A DNA stretch of 64,000 bases, from assembly GCA_947095535.1 (NCBI GenBank), contig OX352774.1:235749825-235813824 (forward strand), given 5' to 3'. How positions within the stretch are numbered: the stretch's first letter is position 1; each line of letters opens with the position of its first letter. The position numbers were made by a program, and so were the translations under genes. This DNA is from Poecilobothrus nobilitatus. Its lineage: Eukaryota; Arthropoda; Insecta; Diptera; Dolichopodidae. This document shows positions 38,001-53,000 of this stretch, piece by piece. The notes beneath the pieces are model-generated. The model was not told where the DNA came from. It did no database searches and saw nothing but the letters and a program-made list of their open reading frames with translations.

Positions 38001-41000
38001 TCTGAAATGACTCATACTAATTTTCAAAGATCTAACTTTTGTCAAAATTTCAAGTTTCCAACTTTAACAGTTTAGAAGATGGAAGGGTTAAAGAATTTTG
38101 CAAAATTTGAGTTTCGCATAACGGTAAATTAAGACACCGTATGCCAAAAATATATATTTATTGTATATATACTTTTAAAGCTAATGAAAGTAGTAATCGT
38201 TTGGCGTTTTCAAAATGAAGATATACCTTATACAACTTGTGCTATAACAATTTGAATATAGAGCTTTTTTGAACCTTTGGGGAGCTGTAGCTCCGTAACG
38301 GGTCGGGTTACAAAAAAAAGTTATAAAAAATAAAATTAATATTTTTGTGAGATCTATCAGCAGTTAAAATTTCATAGCTCTATTGCAAAAAAAATGTGGA
38401 GATCTAAAAGTTAGGTGTTCGAGAGCTACCCTAAGGCTTGGTCCAAACTCAACCAAAAAAAATAGGGAACCTACAAATTACTCCCAAAATATTTTGTGTA
38501 AATTTCAAGATTCTAGCTTTCTTAGTTTTTGAGTTAGCGTGCTGACGGACGGACGGACGGACATGGCTCAAAAGTCTTAGAATTTTTTTCTGATCCGATC
38601 CATACCTTTGTAGGTATATCTAGCTCGCTTATTTCGAGGTGTTACAAACGGAGGAGTAATTTTATTATACCCGATCCTATCGTACGGGTAATCAAGTTAC
38701 GTCATCGTTGTTGTTGTAGTGACAATCGATCTTAATTTTTTTTTTTATTTAAAAGCCCTTTAAAACTTTTATCATCTATAGCTTTTCTAATTCTAAAACA
38801 ACAGATTATCTGATTTTGTCATAAAACACTTACGCCAACAATTCCAATCTTAACTAAGCACTATTAAAGATCTTTAAAAGATTCTTTACTGCAGCATTTA
38901 AATGTAGAATACAACTAAATGATATATTCTTAATTATTCCGGATGTAAATTAAAAGAAAAACAAAATTTACCTTTTTGTCGTACGTCAAGCGTTCAGGGG
39001 TTTATTTTATATACATAATTATATCGATTATCAATTTTCTTTAGAAGAAAGCTTTTTATATATTAAATTAAATTAGTAACAAACTAAAAAATAAATTAGA
39101 AATTATTAGGTAGTTTTTTTTTTTTAAAGAATTTTATGGTTTAGATTTCAAAAAAAAATTATTTAAAACTCATTAATAGAATTGAAAGCTATTATGGCTG
39201 ATTAGATAATAAATTACCGAGAAAGACACCAGATAGAATGTAATGTATATACATATGTATCTATAAAATAAATATAAAATGTTTTGTCTATGATTATAAT
39301 TAATGATTTATAATCGTTTTAAAGTGTTTTTGTTTTTTTTTTGTTAAAAAGCTTCCTATGTATATATGTATATTGTAAACCAAACAAAAATTTAACACCT
39401 TTCTAATTAGTTTTAATCTTTAATATATAATTAAATCTAATTAAAATTTTATGAGAAATTTATGATTATTCTTTAACCGTTTTTAAGGTTGCCAACTGTT
39501 CTTGTTTTATTTTATTTTGATTTTAATAAAATATTTTTTTTTTTAAATTCAATTATATTGAAATGAATCCTGTTGACAGCAAACAACCTATAGAGTTAAC
39601 GTAGAGTTAATCTATTTTATACTTTTGCTTAAATTGGCAGCACCTTAATTTTGAAATTAAAAAGTTAAATTTTAACCATTAACATTTTATTAGTTTTGAC
39701 ATTTGTTTCATTCTAAAAAGACGAGAAAGATATTTTTAAGCTTTCAAAATTTAATTGATGCTTTCCTTTATTTTGATTTACTAAGCAAATTTTAATGATA
39801 TTTTAGAATTTTTATACCTAACAGTTTAATATAATGAAATTAAGTGTTGCCATATTGTTTTCTAACACCTGTCGGTAACAAATATAGAAGAAGTTTTTAA
39901 GTTCTGTAAAATTAAAAATACACTTTAGAAGTTAAAAGAATGATAATTAAAAAAATTATTCTAGTTATTAGATAATATTTCAGTTAAAGAACATCGTTTT
40001 ATATTCGTTTTTGTAATTCTTCTTCTTGTGCTTCCTCTAACCCGTATTGATACATAGGACGTTCACACATTCTTTCCACCAATTCCGATAATTTTTCAAA
40101 CGCTTGACTTATGGCGATATTTTATTTAGTGATCTTGTCTCGTCGTGTATGGTGGACATTCCAATGAAAATTTACGTTTCATTTCCTCAAAGTGTGATTG
40201 ATCTATCTTCATTTTCTTTGTCTCAACGACAACTATCTTTTACCTTGTTCTTTGCTATAGTGCTAATTTGGAATCGTGCCCGACCATCGTATATTTATGA
40301 TTCGGCAAAGAGAGGGGTTGATATTGAAAATAATCCCATATTGATTTTTAGTATCTCTTCAAGTTTAAAAATCCAATTTAGAACTGAGTAATAATTTTGG
40401 TTGAATCGTTTTGTAATAATAATTTAAAACGTTGGCAACCTTAATAGTCACTAACAATATTAAACTAATAATATTTTGCAAAAAGAAAAAAATATAAAAC
40501 ATTTAATGAACCCTATTAGCAAGTAAATAAAATCTAATTACGTTCTATCTAATAATCATACAATAAATTAAATTATTAAAGTTTTATCCTCTTAACGCAT
40601 ATGTGAATACTGGGAATACTAAAATTCTATTTTATTCTTTTATCGATAATTAATAATATTGGGTAAAAGAAAAAAAAAATAGCAAACACCTTTTATTATT
40701 TATTAATAAAATCCAGAGGTCATTCACTTAATGGACATGTATTTATTTAACACTTCAAACAAAAAAAAAAAAAATGGTTTGAATGACTTATGAAAAATGT
40801 TTTTTTATTTTAAATTTATAAAGAAAATGTTTTACTGATATGTTATTTAAATTCTTAAGGTTATTGTTACTATTATTTTAAAGCCCCCCTATAGTGCTTT
40901 AGAGCTATTTTTTCAACTATATATTATTAATACAATTTTTATATTAAAAATTAATTGATAAAGATATTTAGCAGTTTTGTTTGATTTTGAAACTTTGTTG

Positions 41001-44000
41001 TGTTAAAGACGTCTTATGAAGCATGAGTTCTAATAAACTAGAATTTTCATTTTATATTCAATTTATTTCATTTTTAACTTGATCTGTTAATCAATTTTAG
41101 TTTGTTAGTCGTTTTATGAGCTTTAGTACCTATCGTTTTAATCGTCTTGAATTTAATACATTATTTTTTAAATGAATTGTTAATCGATCAATTCCAAAAA
41201 TGTGATGTGTTACAAAAATACTTGAAATTCTAAAACTCAAAAATTGCCAGTTTTTATTTTGTTATATTTTGCCTTATAGGTTAATAAAGGCTTCTTGCCT
41301 TTACAGTTCATGTATTTAGATTTATATATTTTAAATAGAGATAAATTTAGATACTATGGACTGCTTGTATAGCAATTTTGTAGACTGATTAGTAGTGTTT
41401 CAAGTACATCGATGTTTGCGTTGTATTTTGTTACTCATAATTCTAGAGATGCTTTATATAAACATGTTCTCTTAGTTTCAAGATAAAGTTGTAATGTGCT
41501 GTCTGTAAACCAATACTGTTTTGTAAAACTTAAATCGTAACTGTTTGTGTATCTTTTTTCTATGTAAGTCGTAAGTATTTAATTGCGGCAAAACGATATT
41601 ATTGAACGTTACATGTGTATTACCTGACAAGTATGATGTGATTGTTGCAGGTGTATTACTGGACATAGATACTTACATATGTATATTACCAAATAAAAAA
41701 TGTAATATACATACATTTGGACTCATTTAATATTATTTGCCAAGTTTTTAGCCAAAGTTTTAATGTACTGTACAGATATACTGAATCGAAAGTTGGCTAC
41801 TAATGTTGATGATGATACACCTAATATACAATCTAATATTTAATATACAATCATTACCTATATACCATCAATTAGAAGAATAAATTGTTGATTAAGACTA
41901 TATTGAATGTTTAACTATACAAAAAGAAACAATTACATATTTAAAATGTTTTTGACATTTTGTATTAAAAATGTAAAAAATGTTTCGCAAAATTTTCATA
42001 TTGATTGTAAAATGATAATAAATTTAAAATAAAATCAATGTTCTTTAATTATTTAATGTTTTTGTTTTTTAATGAAAAATAATTACAAAAACGAATCGTA
42101 ATTTTTTTTACATATCAGACTGAAAGTATAAATATTTTGTCATAAAATTAATTATTTTTGGGCTTGTTTCAAATTAAGGTCATAAATTTGTTTATTATAC
42201 ATAATATGTTATGTACCTACAATGTATATATATGTGTTTTTAATAGTAGTAATAATTAATAATTGATTGATTGATTGATATGTTTTTTCTGAGCCATAAA
42301 TAAATTACAAAAAAAATTATCGCAAAATTTTAAAAATTTGATAAAAATTCCTTAGTGCTGTGATATGGGTTGAGATCTCTGGAATTTTAAAAATTTTCTT
42401 AACCTAAACATTTATTAAAAGTTCGAGGTCAAAACTATAATATTTTGTTTGTAGTTATTTAAATTTAATCGGAATAAATTTAAATCATAACTTTAGACTT
42501 TATTTTAATAACTAAATAAAAAATCGGAAGTTAATTTTTACCAAATGTTTTTTTTTTTTTAAATTCTTTGTTCAGTTCAAGAAGTTATTGAAGAACTTTA
42601 TTTTAAGACAAAAAGTTATAGGTATTTAATTTTAACTTTTAATAATCATTGTTTATTTTTATTAAATATTAAAAAAGTGCTGGATTCGTAAAAAAAAATC
42701 GACTTCAAAAATTATATTTGAGAACATAAATCATCAATTTAAACCTGACATCTCTAGAACGGTATATAACCTAGTAATAAATAAATCACACTTGAATATT
42801 ATATTTTTAAAATAGTTAGTTCCAAAAATTGGATCTGTTCCACAAATAATCGAAATCCTTAAGTCCAAAAACTATTTTACTTTTTAATTAAGGTTTAGAT
42901 TTTTAATATACCTGGATGGGCTTTTATATGGAAATAAAGATATAAAATTATAATTAAAATGTTTGGAAGGCACAGTGATTAGTATTTTGACCTCTCATGC
43001 TCCAGATTTGAATCTGAGCAAAACTGAAAACTTTTTTTTATCTGGTTTTCTACTTCATTCAGCCATCATTTGCTTTTGGGTTTAAAATATTACACTACTA
43101 CACGGGTGACTCTGTTTCGGTTTTGTATATTTATAGGATATATTTGGCGGACTAAAACGAACTAAAAATTGTTTTGTAGGAAGTGGGTCTAGTTTCCTCG
43201 GTTTTTGAGATAATGGATCAAATTTTTTTTTTTAAATTTCAATATACTAGTCATAATCTTATATCTTCTTAAAACCATATCTGAGTAAATTTGACCGGAA
43301 CATCCAAAATGTGCAACCATATATGTAAAAAAAAAAAGAATTTACCATTTTTCTGTAGATTTTTAAGGTAAGTTCGAAATTACTAGAATTTTTTTTTTAG
43401 AATCGCTAGTGGTTCTTAATAATAAACCACAAGCTTTCAATATTAAAATTACTTCAAAAGTTTGGAAATGCTACTGTTAAAATGACTACCAAAAATTGTT
43501 ATACTTATTTGTCTCCTTTGTCCTTTCAAAATAATGAACTGAAAGTGTTGTCAAGTGATGAAAATGTTAGCTTAAATGTTTTTCAAAAATAATTAATTAA
43601 ATATTAAAAAGACATTCTAAGAGCAATTTTTGAAAAAAAAAAAAACTTTGAAATGGCTCAAAGAAAGTTCAGATAAAATTTTGTACATGTTTGAAATTAT
43701 CTTTTACTTTAAATAAAAATCCTCATATTTTACATTTTAATCTTCTAATTAATTTTTTTTTTTCCGCAAAAAAAAAAAAAAAATAAAATAACAGACTACT
43801 TCTCTCATAAATTTATTTTTTGCAAATGTGTCATTTCATTTGCAATTTTTCCAGTTTAATTAATTTTTTGTTTTTGAAATATTTTTGTCATAACGTCAAA
43901 ATTGTCTTTCAAATAAGAAAAAAAAAAAAAAAAAACAAATAAAATGATATGAAAATTTCTAAAAATAGAAAAATTTCCTCAGTTCATTTTTTTATAATTT

Positions 44001-47000
44001 TTTTCACCCTAAAATTTTGTACCCCCTTTTTCTATAAAAAATAAAAAAAAAAATTCATTATTAATAAATAAAACATTGTTTATTGTATATGTCTGTTTCT
44101 TTCTAACACTCTCTTCCGTTTTAATAACACCGTGTAATAAATTAACTGATAAGAATTCAATATCAGTTAATTATATTGTTATCGCAAAAATACCTTTTTT
44201 TTTGTGATTTACTTTTGAACGAGTTTTGGTTTTTGTTTGTTTTTTTTTGTAAGAGAGGAATTTTATATTAAATTGGTGTCAAATTGTGGTGTTAACACGA
44301 TTTAATTATAATTGCAATGTTATCAGTTGTATATTTTTCAAACATACTTAATTTTTTTGCTTTTTTTTTAGCATTTGAAAAAATAAGAAACAAAATACAG
44401 GTAATAAAATAATAATAGTTAAAAAATAAAAGGTAAAAAAAAAAAATGAACATGCGGAAAAGTTATCACTAACGCATATATAGATATTTAATATTAATGC
44501 GATAACAAATATTCCCATTTTTTTTTTGTTGTACTCTTGAAATTCTTTTAGAAATTCTTTAATTTTTATTGTTTTAGATAACAAATAATTAGTAGATAGT
44601 ACGAGCTCTATGACTAAGAACTTATAAGAGAGAGAAAGAGGTATTTAAAAAAAAGTGTTTATTATTTTATACACGTATTACTACTGCTATTATTTCTGTC
44701 ATATCTGACTTGACTTAAAGGTGACTGCAATATCTTGTATTACTCAAAAGTGGCAAAACAGTTAGTATTTTTTTTTTACTTAACCGAACTTAAAAATATT
44801 TATATACATACATAAGATTTGTAAATGTCAAACGTATTTTTGTTATTATTTGGCAATTATGATTATGTCAAAAGCATAAAAATTAACGAGTGTCGCTTTT
44901 AAATAAAGTAATTCTGTTAAATCAGTTTTTTGTCTGTTATCGATTAGACTTGAAATATTAAAGTAAGTTTTAAACTGTTGACTGGAAAATGTGATATAGA
45001 AAAAAGTGAGTGACTGTCGTAATAAAGTAATAAGTTTTAAAAATTCATTTACAAAATAATAATTTTATAAGGTTGTAAATAAAAAAATAAAAAAAACAGA
45101 TCAACACGCAAATTCTTTTTGGTAGTGTTGGAATTTAACCAACTAAACGGAAATTCCCTTTTAAACGAAACATTAGGTTAGAATCTATATGCTACAATGT
45201 ATTTTTTGGTTTGGGGATTGGGAAAATAGGAATAAAGGAAATTGGGAAATAATGGAAGTTATTGGATGTTGGTAGGATTATTTAGAATAAAGATGTTGAT
45301 GTTCTTCTTGAATTTATCGATGCCATACACGTTACGGTTGCCAATTTTAGAGAATTCTTTCGACGGCAAGCTATTCCATATTCGTGCTGCACGCATTATA
45401 AACGTTAGCCTGTGCAGCCCTCCTTGTAATTCAGTTGAAATTTTTAAGAGAAGACATTAAGGTTTTTATTTCTTCTGAACAGGTTCCTATACTAACAAAA
45501 TATCTATAAAATAAAGTGAATAAAGTAGCAATGGGATTGTTTATTAAACGAATTGCTCTGTTTTGCGCTTTGTCTAGATAGCCCAATGTTGTTTATGAGA
45601 CTCCCGCTCAAATATGCCCGTTGTACTTCATTATAGGTCTGAGTCGGATGAAGGATTTGTAGATAGTTAACAAATCTTCTAAATCTTAAAAATGAATGAA
45701 AGTACTTGCAAAGTTTTAATATGCAAAACATTATTTAACCATCTTATTGTTATATACCATTACTTTTATTCTAGGACTTGTTCTTATCTCTTCAATTACG
45801 AGTATATACTAATTCATATACTTTATTAGTATTAATTATATATATATATATTTTTTTTAACTAATTATCTTATTAATGTTACCATTTTATACTTTTAAAT
45901 TCTATTTTGACCTTAAATGTTAAACAGTTTACATTATAACAATAACAGTTTACGGGTATCAGTTTACGAGGCTTTACAATTTTTTTTTGTTTTTTATTTT
46001 TAATTAATTTCAAGTTCTGTGTAATAATTTTTTTTTTTTGTTTTTTTACTTGTAACATTTTTTAATTGATTTATTTTAACTTTTATTTATTTGCAAACCT
46101 AAGGCGGTATTTTATTTTATTATTAATATTATTTTTTTTTTGATGGGGAGTTAAATTTTTATTAAGAAGAATTGGGGTTATTGTTTTTTTTTTTTAAATA
46201 TAAAAATTAAAAAAAAAAAAATAACAAAATAATTTTATTTTGAAGGTGAGGTTTTATGATAAAAAACCAAAATAAAACATTACCTATATTAATTATTTTA
46301 CAGGTGAAATTTTGTAGTGTAAACAATATAGAAAAATTTTATAATTGAATTGGTGTTATTATTATTTTTTTATAATATTTTCGTTTTTTTTTTTTTTGTT
46401 TGATGAGATGAAAAAATAAATCAATATTGATGAAAATTGATTATGAAAAAGTTAAAAAACAGAAAATTAAAATTGAGTAAATAATAAAAATAATTCGAGC
46501 AAAATTAATTGTAAAAAAGATTTTTTATTTAATTAATAAAAGAAAAAAAAAAAAAAAAAACAAAATCCAATGGTATAAATATAAAATTTTATAAATAAAT
46601 AGAACAAAAAGAAAAAATAAATATTTGTATTTAATATTGCTTGAGTAAGAAATCAAATCAGTTTCAAAGTAATTGATACAATTAATTAACATGAGATTCA
46701 TTTTATTTTCCCTTCAAATTCATCAAAGGATTAAAAGATAACTGCTTTTCATAAATTCTTTCAGAAATTTTAATTAATTCTGGGGGTAAAAATATTGATT
46801 TTGAAAAAAAGTTCCTAAAAATATGCAATTATTGTTTTTGGTTCTATATTAAACAGTTTCATTACGTTTAAGAAGGGGCTTCGGTAGCCTAGTGGATAGG
46901 CGTGTGCCGTATTACCCGAAGGAGTGTGGGTTCGATCCCTGCACAGGTCGTAAGTGTTTTTTTCTTTAATACCCCCCTTACGACCAAATATAATGTAAAT

Positions 47001-50000
47001 ATATAGTATATAATATAAACCAAATAAATAATATTAGTATATAATTTAATAATAGTATAAAAACCTATAATGGCCTTTAGTAGCCGATAAAATACGTTTA
47101 AGAAAAATTAATGATTTGTGTTTGATAAAATAATTTAAGATTCATAGAGTAAATCGTATATTTTTAATATTTTAAAAACAAAAATAGCTTATAATTAAAA
47201 ACAATTTTATACATATATTATTTTAATCATTAATTTGATAAGTGGATATGAACGCTTTTGAAAAAAATAAACAACAAATTAAATTTATAAGTATTAAAAC
47301 ATCGTTTTATTGTTGCTTATTAAATATTTAATCTTTATAATTTTGATATTTAAGTAAAAAGTGTGTTATCATTAGTCTATTTTTGGATATTTATAATCAA
47401 GAAAATTTATTTTATAATTTTCATAAATAATTATAGTTATCAGCTTAATTTTTTTTTCGATTGGCAATCTATGTATATTTACACATTTCGACAGATGATC
47501 TGTCTATTTAGACGTCAAGTTACAGGTGTTAAAAAGACCGAAATAAAACTACAAAACAATTATATTAAAGTTATAAAATACGTTGAGAAGTGATAGTTGA
47601 AAATAAAGTTAAATAAGTGTGTAACAGTACTATTCAGAAATACTGTATGAAAAATAGTAATGTCAAAAGGAATTGTAGAAAATTTTCCATTAAAACCCCA
47701 AAATAAACCCTGTTTTACTGGGGTCACATAACATAATATATTTAGAAATACAATACAAAAATACAACCAACTATACAAATTTAACGCGCACAAACATAAC
47801 GAGCCCAAACATAAGGAGCACAAATTTAACGAGCATGGTTTAATCAAAAAAGCAACAAATGCATTGGCGTCTTTAAAAATACTATTTTACACCAAATGTT
47901 ATTTTTAAATATGTCAAAATAATGTGTTTACAAAATTATGTATCATTTAACTAATACTAATAAACGGTTGTCTCATATGGTTCAATATTAGTGTATCAAA
48001 AATTAAACTTTTTGAAAAACATTGTATCAGAAATTGAACAATATTTACGAATGAAACCTTGATTTTAAAAACTATAAACCCTTTTATTGAAATAAATAAA
48101 TCTATAACACCCAAAATTATCAGAATAGATAACTTTGTAATTAATTTAATAAAGAATCATATTCAAAGAACTAGAAGTAGAGTAGTAGAAGAAACGCACG
48201 AAAATTCTCTATCTAATATGTCATTCGTGGCACAAAAATGTAATTTATATCAAAAACTCTTTGTGTACAGCATTCGTTCCCCGGAAGCATTCCATTTTTT
48301 TTTATTACAACACAGATATAATAAATAATTTAAATATACTGATAGGTAACCGGTAATAAAGCCGAATAAAATGAAGCCAATTTTTCAATTTTTATTTTTT
48401 TTTTTAAATGTACAAATAATTGAAATGTTTTTTTTTTTCAAAAAATTTTGTGATAAGTAAAATTTTGTATAGAAAAATAACTTGTTATATGTATACACAT
48501 ATACACATACATATTCCGGAAAAGTAAGAAACTCTGATTTTATAACTAAATATAAAATCCCTAATAATTTTCTTTTAAATAAATATTTCGAAAACAATGC
48601 AATTAAAATAATGAAGGCTGCCATCCTCAAACCTCTTCTAAACAAATTATTAGAATCCTATAAACCTGCTTTTATAACTAACTCTAAAATCTTTTCTAAT
48701 TATATATTTTGCATATATGTATATTTCCACAACAAGGTATTTAAAATAATTAGAAGGTATTTTATAGTTATTATAATTTTATAAATAGTTTAGCATTGTA
48801 ATTTGTTTAGCGGAGGTTTTGAAGCGACAATAATCTGCAGATACAGATATATTAAATGAAAAACAAAAGTAAAATTTCTTTTTCAATTTACTTCTTAAGT
48901 TCGATAAATATTTAGGCACTCTACATTGGAATTATTGGAAATTTCCATAAATTTCAAAAAATATAATTATTTTCTAATTGTTTGCTATTTTTCTTTATTT
49001 AAAATTATTGAAATTATCAGTATTTAATTAAATCGTAAACAATATGTATTATTTTGCATTAAATTGGAAAGATAAAAAATAATTTATTAATTGTAATAAT
49101 TATTAAAAAAAAAAAAGTTTAATTACTATTGTTTTAAATTTAACGACTCAACTTCAATTAATTTGAATTTAATTGATTTATAACTTGAACTTTGATTATA
49201 ATTTATCAATATGAATATTAAACCATTTAAAATATTAAGAATCTAATGTAGATTGTTTTTTTTTATTTTATTGCTAACTTGAACCGTGGATCTTGAAAGT
49301 TCTGTTCGTTTGAATGTTAAGATATATTTAAAAAATTCAAAACACAATTTGAATTTCTGAATCTGAAATTTCTATAAGAAATAATTTTTTTTTGATGTAG
49401 ATGGACATTTTATAAGTTTTTATACCCGTACGATAAGGATCGGGTATATTAAAATTGCTCCTCCGTTTGTAACACCTCGAAATAAGCTAGCTAGATATAC
49501 CTTCAAAGGTATGGATCGGATCGGAAAAAAATTCTAAGACGATTGAGCTTTGTCCGTCCGTCCGTCCGTCTGTCCGTCAGCAAGATAATTCAAAAACTAA
49601 GAAAGCTAGAGTTTTGAAATTAACGCAAAATATTCTTACAACAATTTGTAGGTTCCCTATTTTTTTTGGTTGAGATTCGACCACAACTTCGGATAGCTCT
49701 CGAACACCTAACTTTTAGATCCCCACATTTTTTTTGAAATAGAGACATGAAATTTTAACTGCTGATAGATAACATAAAAATATTAATTTTATAATTTATA
49801 ACTTTTTTTTGTAGCCCAACCCGTTACGGAGCTACAGCTCCTCAAACTTTTAAAAAGCCCTATTTTTAAATGCATATGTCTCATGTTCTACTTAAGATTT
49901 TTTCAATCAGAAAACGTCATTCGACAGGTGTTTTTTTTAAATTTATAATGTATCAAAATTGTACAATTTTTTAAAATTTAGTATTTAAATTTACCGTTAT

Positions 50001-53000
50001 ATAAAAACCAAATTTTGCATGATTTTTCTACCCTCATAACGGAACGCTTTCAAATAGGGACTTGCAATTTTGAGAGCAGAAAGAACTCTTAGAATTAGTA
50101 TAAGTTTCCTCAGAAAATTTTTTGGTAGCGCCCCCTCTTTAAGAGTTATTACTTCTCAAAAATTGAAAATTTGCTATTTTCAGGCACCTGTAAAAATTTT
50201 TTCTCGGCAAGACATGAAAATTAAAGGTTCAATAATATATTTTTACGTATGTTAACGGGTTTTTTTAATTATATAGGGTTCCGGACTTACACCCCCTCAA
50301 AATTCCAGAAAAGTCAATTCTTCACATTTTTTATACCGTACGATAAATAATTTATAGATATGTATAGTACAAATTATTAAACTTAGGCATTATACATTTG
50401 CCGCTTAGTATTAAATGATACTATAGCATATTTGGAAAAGTTAGATAGATAATCGTTATTCGGAAGGTAAGAATCTGCTTTTGAAGAATGTATAAACATA
50501 TAGTTTGAATATATCTACAACCCACAGTTCTAGAAATTATAAAATTTCACCCAAATTATTTTAAAATACTAAAAAATTAAAAAAATAATATTATAAGCAG
50601 AGTGATAGGCATACTAACAGGTCGTACGGGTATCTAAGAGTTGACAAAGGCAACTGTATTCTTCCTCGTTTTTCTTTATGAGGGATGATGGAAAATATCG
50701 AAAGTCACTCAAAGGAACCTCTGAGTAGTGTTGGACATTAACCAACAAACAACCACCCCTCTTTAATGCTTAGTTCACCACTTCGGTATATTTCTTCTGA
50801 TATATTTCAAAAAAAAAATAAAATTTTCTCAACAACCATTTACCGCTTCAGAACCATTTTTATGCAGAAGAAAAAAATTTAGACAGATGAAATTTTCGAA
50901 CAAAATTTTAATTAGACTTGTCGTTTTTTAAAGTTTTAAAATTAAAAAAAAAATAAAGAATAAAACTATCATCTGAATTTATTTTAAAATTAAAAAATAA
51001 AATATTATGTTTAGTATACACTTATTTCGTTTATTTTTATTTTTAATTTTTTTTTCAAATTCATTCGCGTCTGTTCTCTTCAAAATTCTGTTTGAATTTG
51101 TCGCATAAAGTCAAAAAATGACAGATGAAAAAGAGTTCCGCACAAAAAGTTAAAGTTAAATCAACTTTTTTCCGGAGGGAAAAAAACTTCCGAACTAAAT
51201 TTGAAAGTTGAGAGAATTCAAATGTTCATATAAACAAGGTAGAATGTAAACCAACGGTTTTTAAAAGCGCACATTTCCAAAACTCAATACAAACTGTTTA
51301 GAAGTGTGACTTACACAAAAATTTGAAAATTTCATGTAATACGAAAAAATGTGAAAATAGGACATTTTTGAAATTTTGAGGAGCTATAAGTCCGGAATCC
51401 TATATAACTAAGAAAAGCCGTTAACACACGAAAAAATATATTATTGAACCTTTAATTTTCATGTCTTGCCGAAGAAAAATTTGTACAGGTGCCTAAGTTA
51501 CAGGTGTCTAAAAATTAAATTTTCAATCCTTGAGGCGTAATAACTCTTAAAGAGGGGGTGCTACCAAAAAATTTTCTGAGGAAACTTATACTAATTCTAA
51601 AGTTCTTTCTTGTCTCAAAATTTCAGGTTCCTATCTAAAGGGGTGCCGGAGTTATGAAAAAAGAAATTTCATGCAAAATGTGGTTTTCACATAACGGTAA
51701 ATTTAAATAGTAAATTACAAAATATTACATAATTTTGATATTGTTTTATATAGATAATAAAATTTACGATCTTCTGGCGGTTTTAGATTGCAAAATTATT
51801 ACGCAGAGCCCGAGATATATACATCTGAAAATGGGGCTTTTTCGCAATTTTGAAGAGCTGCAACTTTGGAACCCTTTACAATTAAAATAAACCTTTAACA
51901 CACGTAAAAATATATTATTGTAGCTTTAATTTTTATATCTTGCAGAAGTAAAATGTGTACAGGTTCCTAAGTTACAGGTGTTTAAAAATAGCAAATTTTC
52001 TATTTTTAAGCCCTAATAGCTCATAAACAGGGGGTGGTCCGAAAAAATTTTCTGAGCAAACTTATACTAATTCTAAAAGTTCTTTCTTGCCTCAAAATTT
52101 CAAGCTTCTATCTAGAAGCGTGCCGGAGTTATGAAAGTAGAAAAAACATGCAAAATTTGGTTTTCACATAACGGTAAATTTAAATACTAAATTTAAAAAA
52201 AATGTATAATTTTGATATTAATTTACAAATATAAAAGAAATACCTGTCGAATGACGTTTTCAGATTGAAAAAATCTTAAACAGAACATAAGATATATGCA
52301 TTTAAAAATAGGGCTTTTTCAAAGTTTGAGGGGCTGTAGCTCCGTAATGGGGGGGGCTACATGAAAAAGTTGTTCCACAAAATTATTTTTTTTCTGAGAC
52401 CTACCTATGGTTAAAATTTTTTTTCTCTATCTTTAACGGTGTAGAAGTTTTGTAAACAGACGGACGGACGGACGGACGGACAGAGTGAAACTAATAAGCA
52501 CATTTTTTCAAAATTTTTTTGGAAATGTGCTAAAAACGTGCGCACGTATTAGCACGTTAAAATATTCGTAGCGGTGAATACAGCATAAAACCAAACTTTA
52601 GGGTAGGTTCTATTAATGCATGGTCCTTTAACACATGGTGACAATTTGGTTTTGGGAAAACATTTTTTTGGTTTAAAAATTGAAAATTTTCTGAAATTAC
52701 AATTGATGTGGTGTCATTAACAATATATGCAAATTTATTACAATTAATAAAAGTTCAATGATTATATTTTCATATTTGTATAAGAGGCTTTATAGGAGTT
52801 CCCGAAACATTAAAGGACTTTTTGAAAACTAAAAGAATTGCCAAGAAAAAAAGAAAATCTAATTAAAACTATAAATTAAGAAATGTTTTGTAGCATAATT
52901 TTTAATATTTTTTTTTTTAATTTTCGTTATTGTATTATAACTGTGACTGTCTGCCAGTCTATTCGTCTGTTTACAACACTTCTACCCTTTTTGATATGGA

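Noticed and set aside
44348..44584. 78-codon minus-strand frame with an apparent membrane segment
   Set aside because: The hydrophobic run comes from T homopolymers read as Phe; no supporting signal.
47560..47847. 95-codon minus-strand frame with CSLxLC repeats
   Set aside because: The repeats are the 15-bp minisatellite read in frame; the rest is background composition.
48059..48784. Two plus-strand open frames with ordinary composition
   Set aside because: I found no motif, splice site or relative in the window. They remain the least implausible of the unassigned frames, but cannot be supported.
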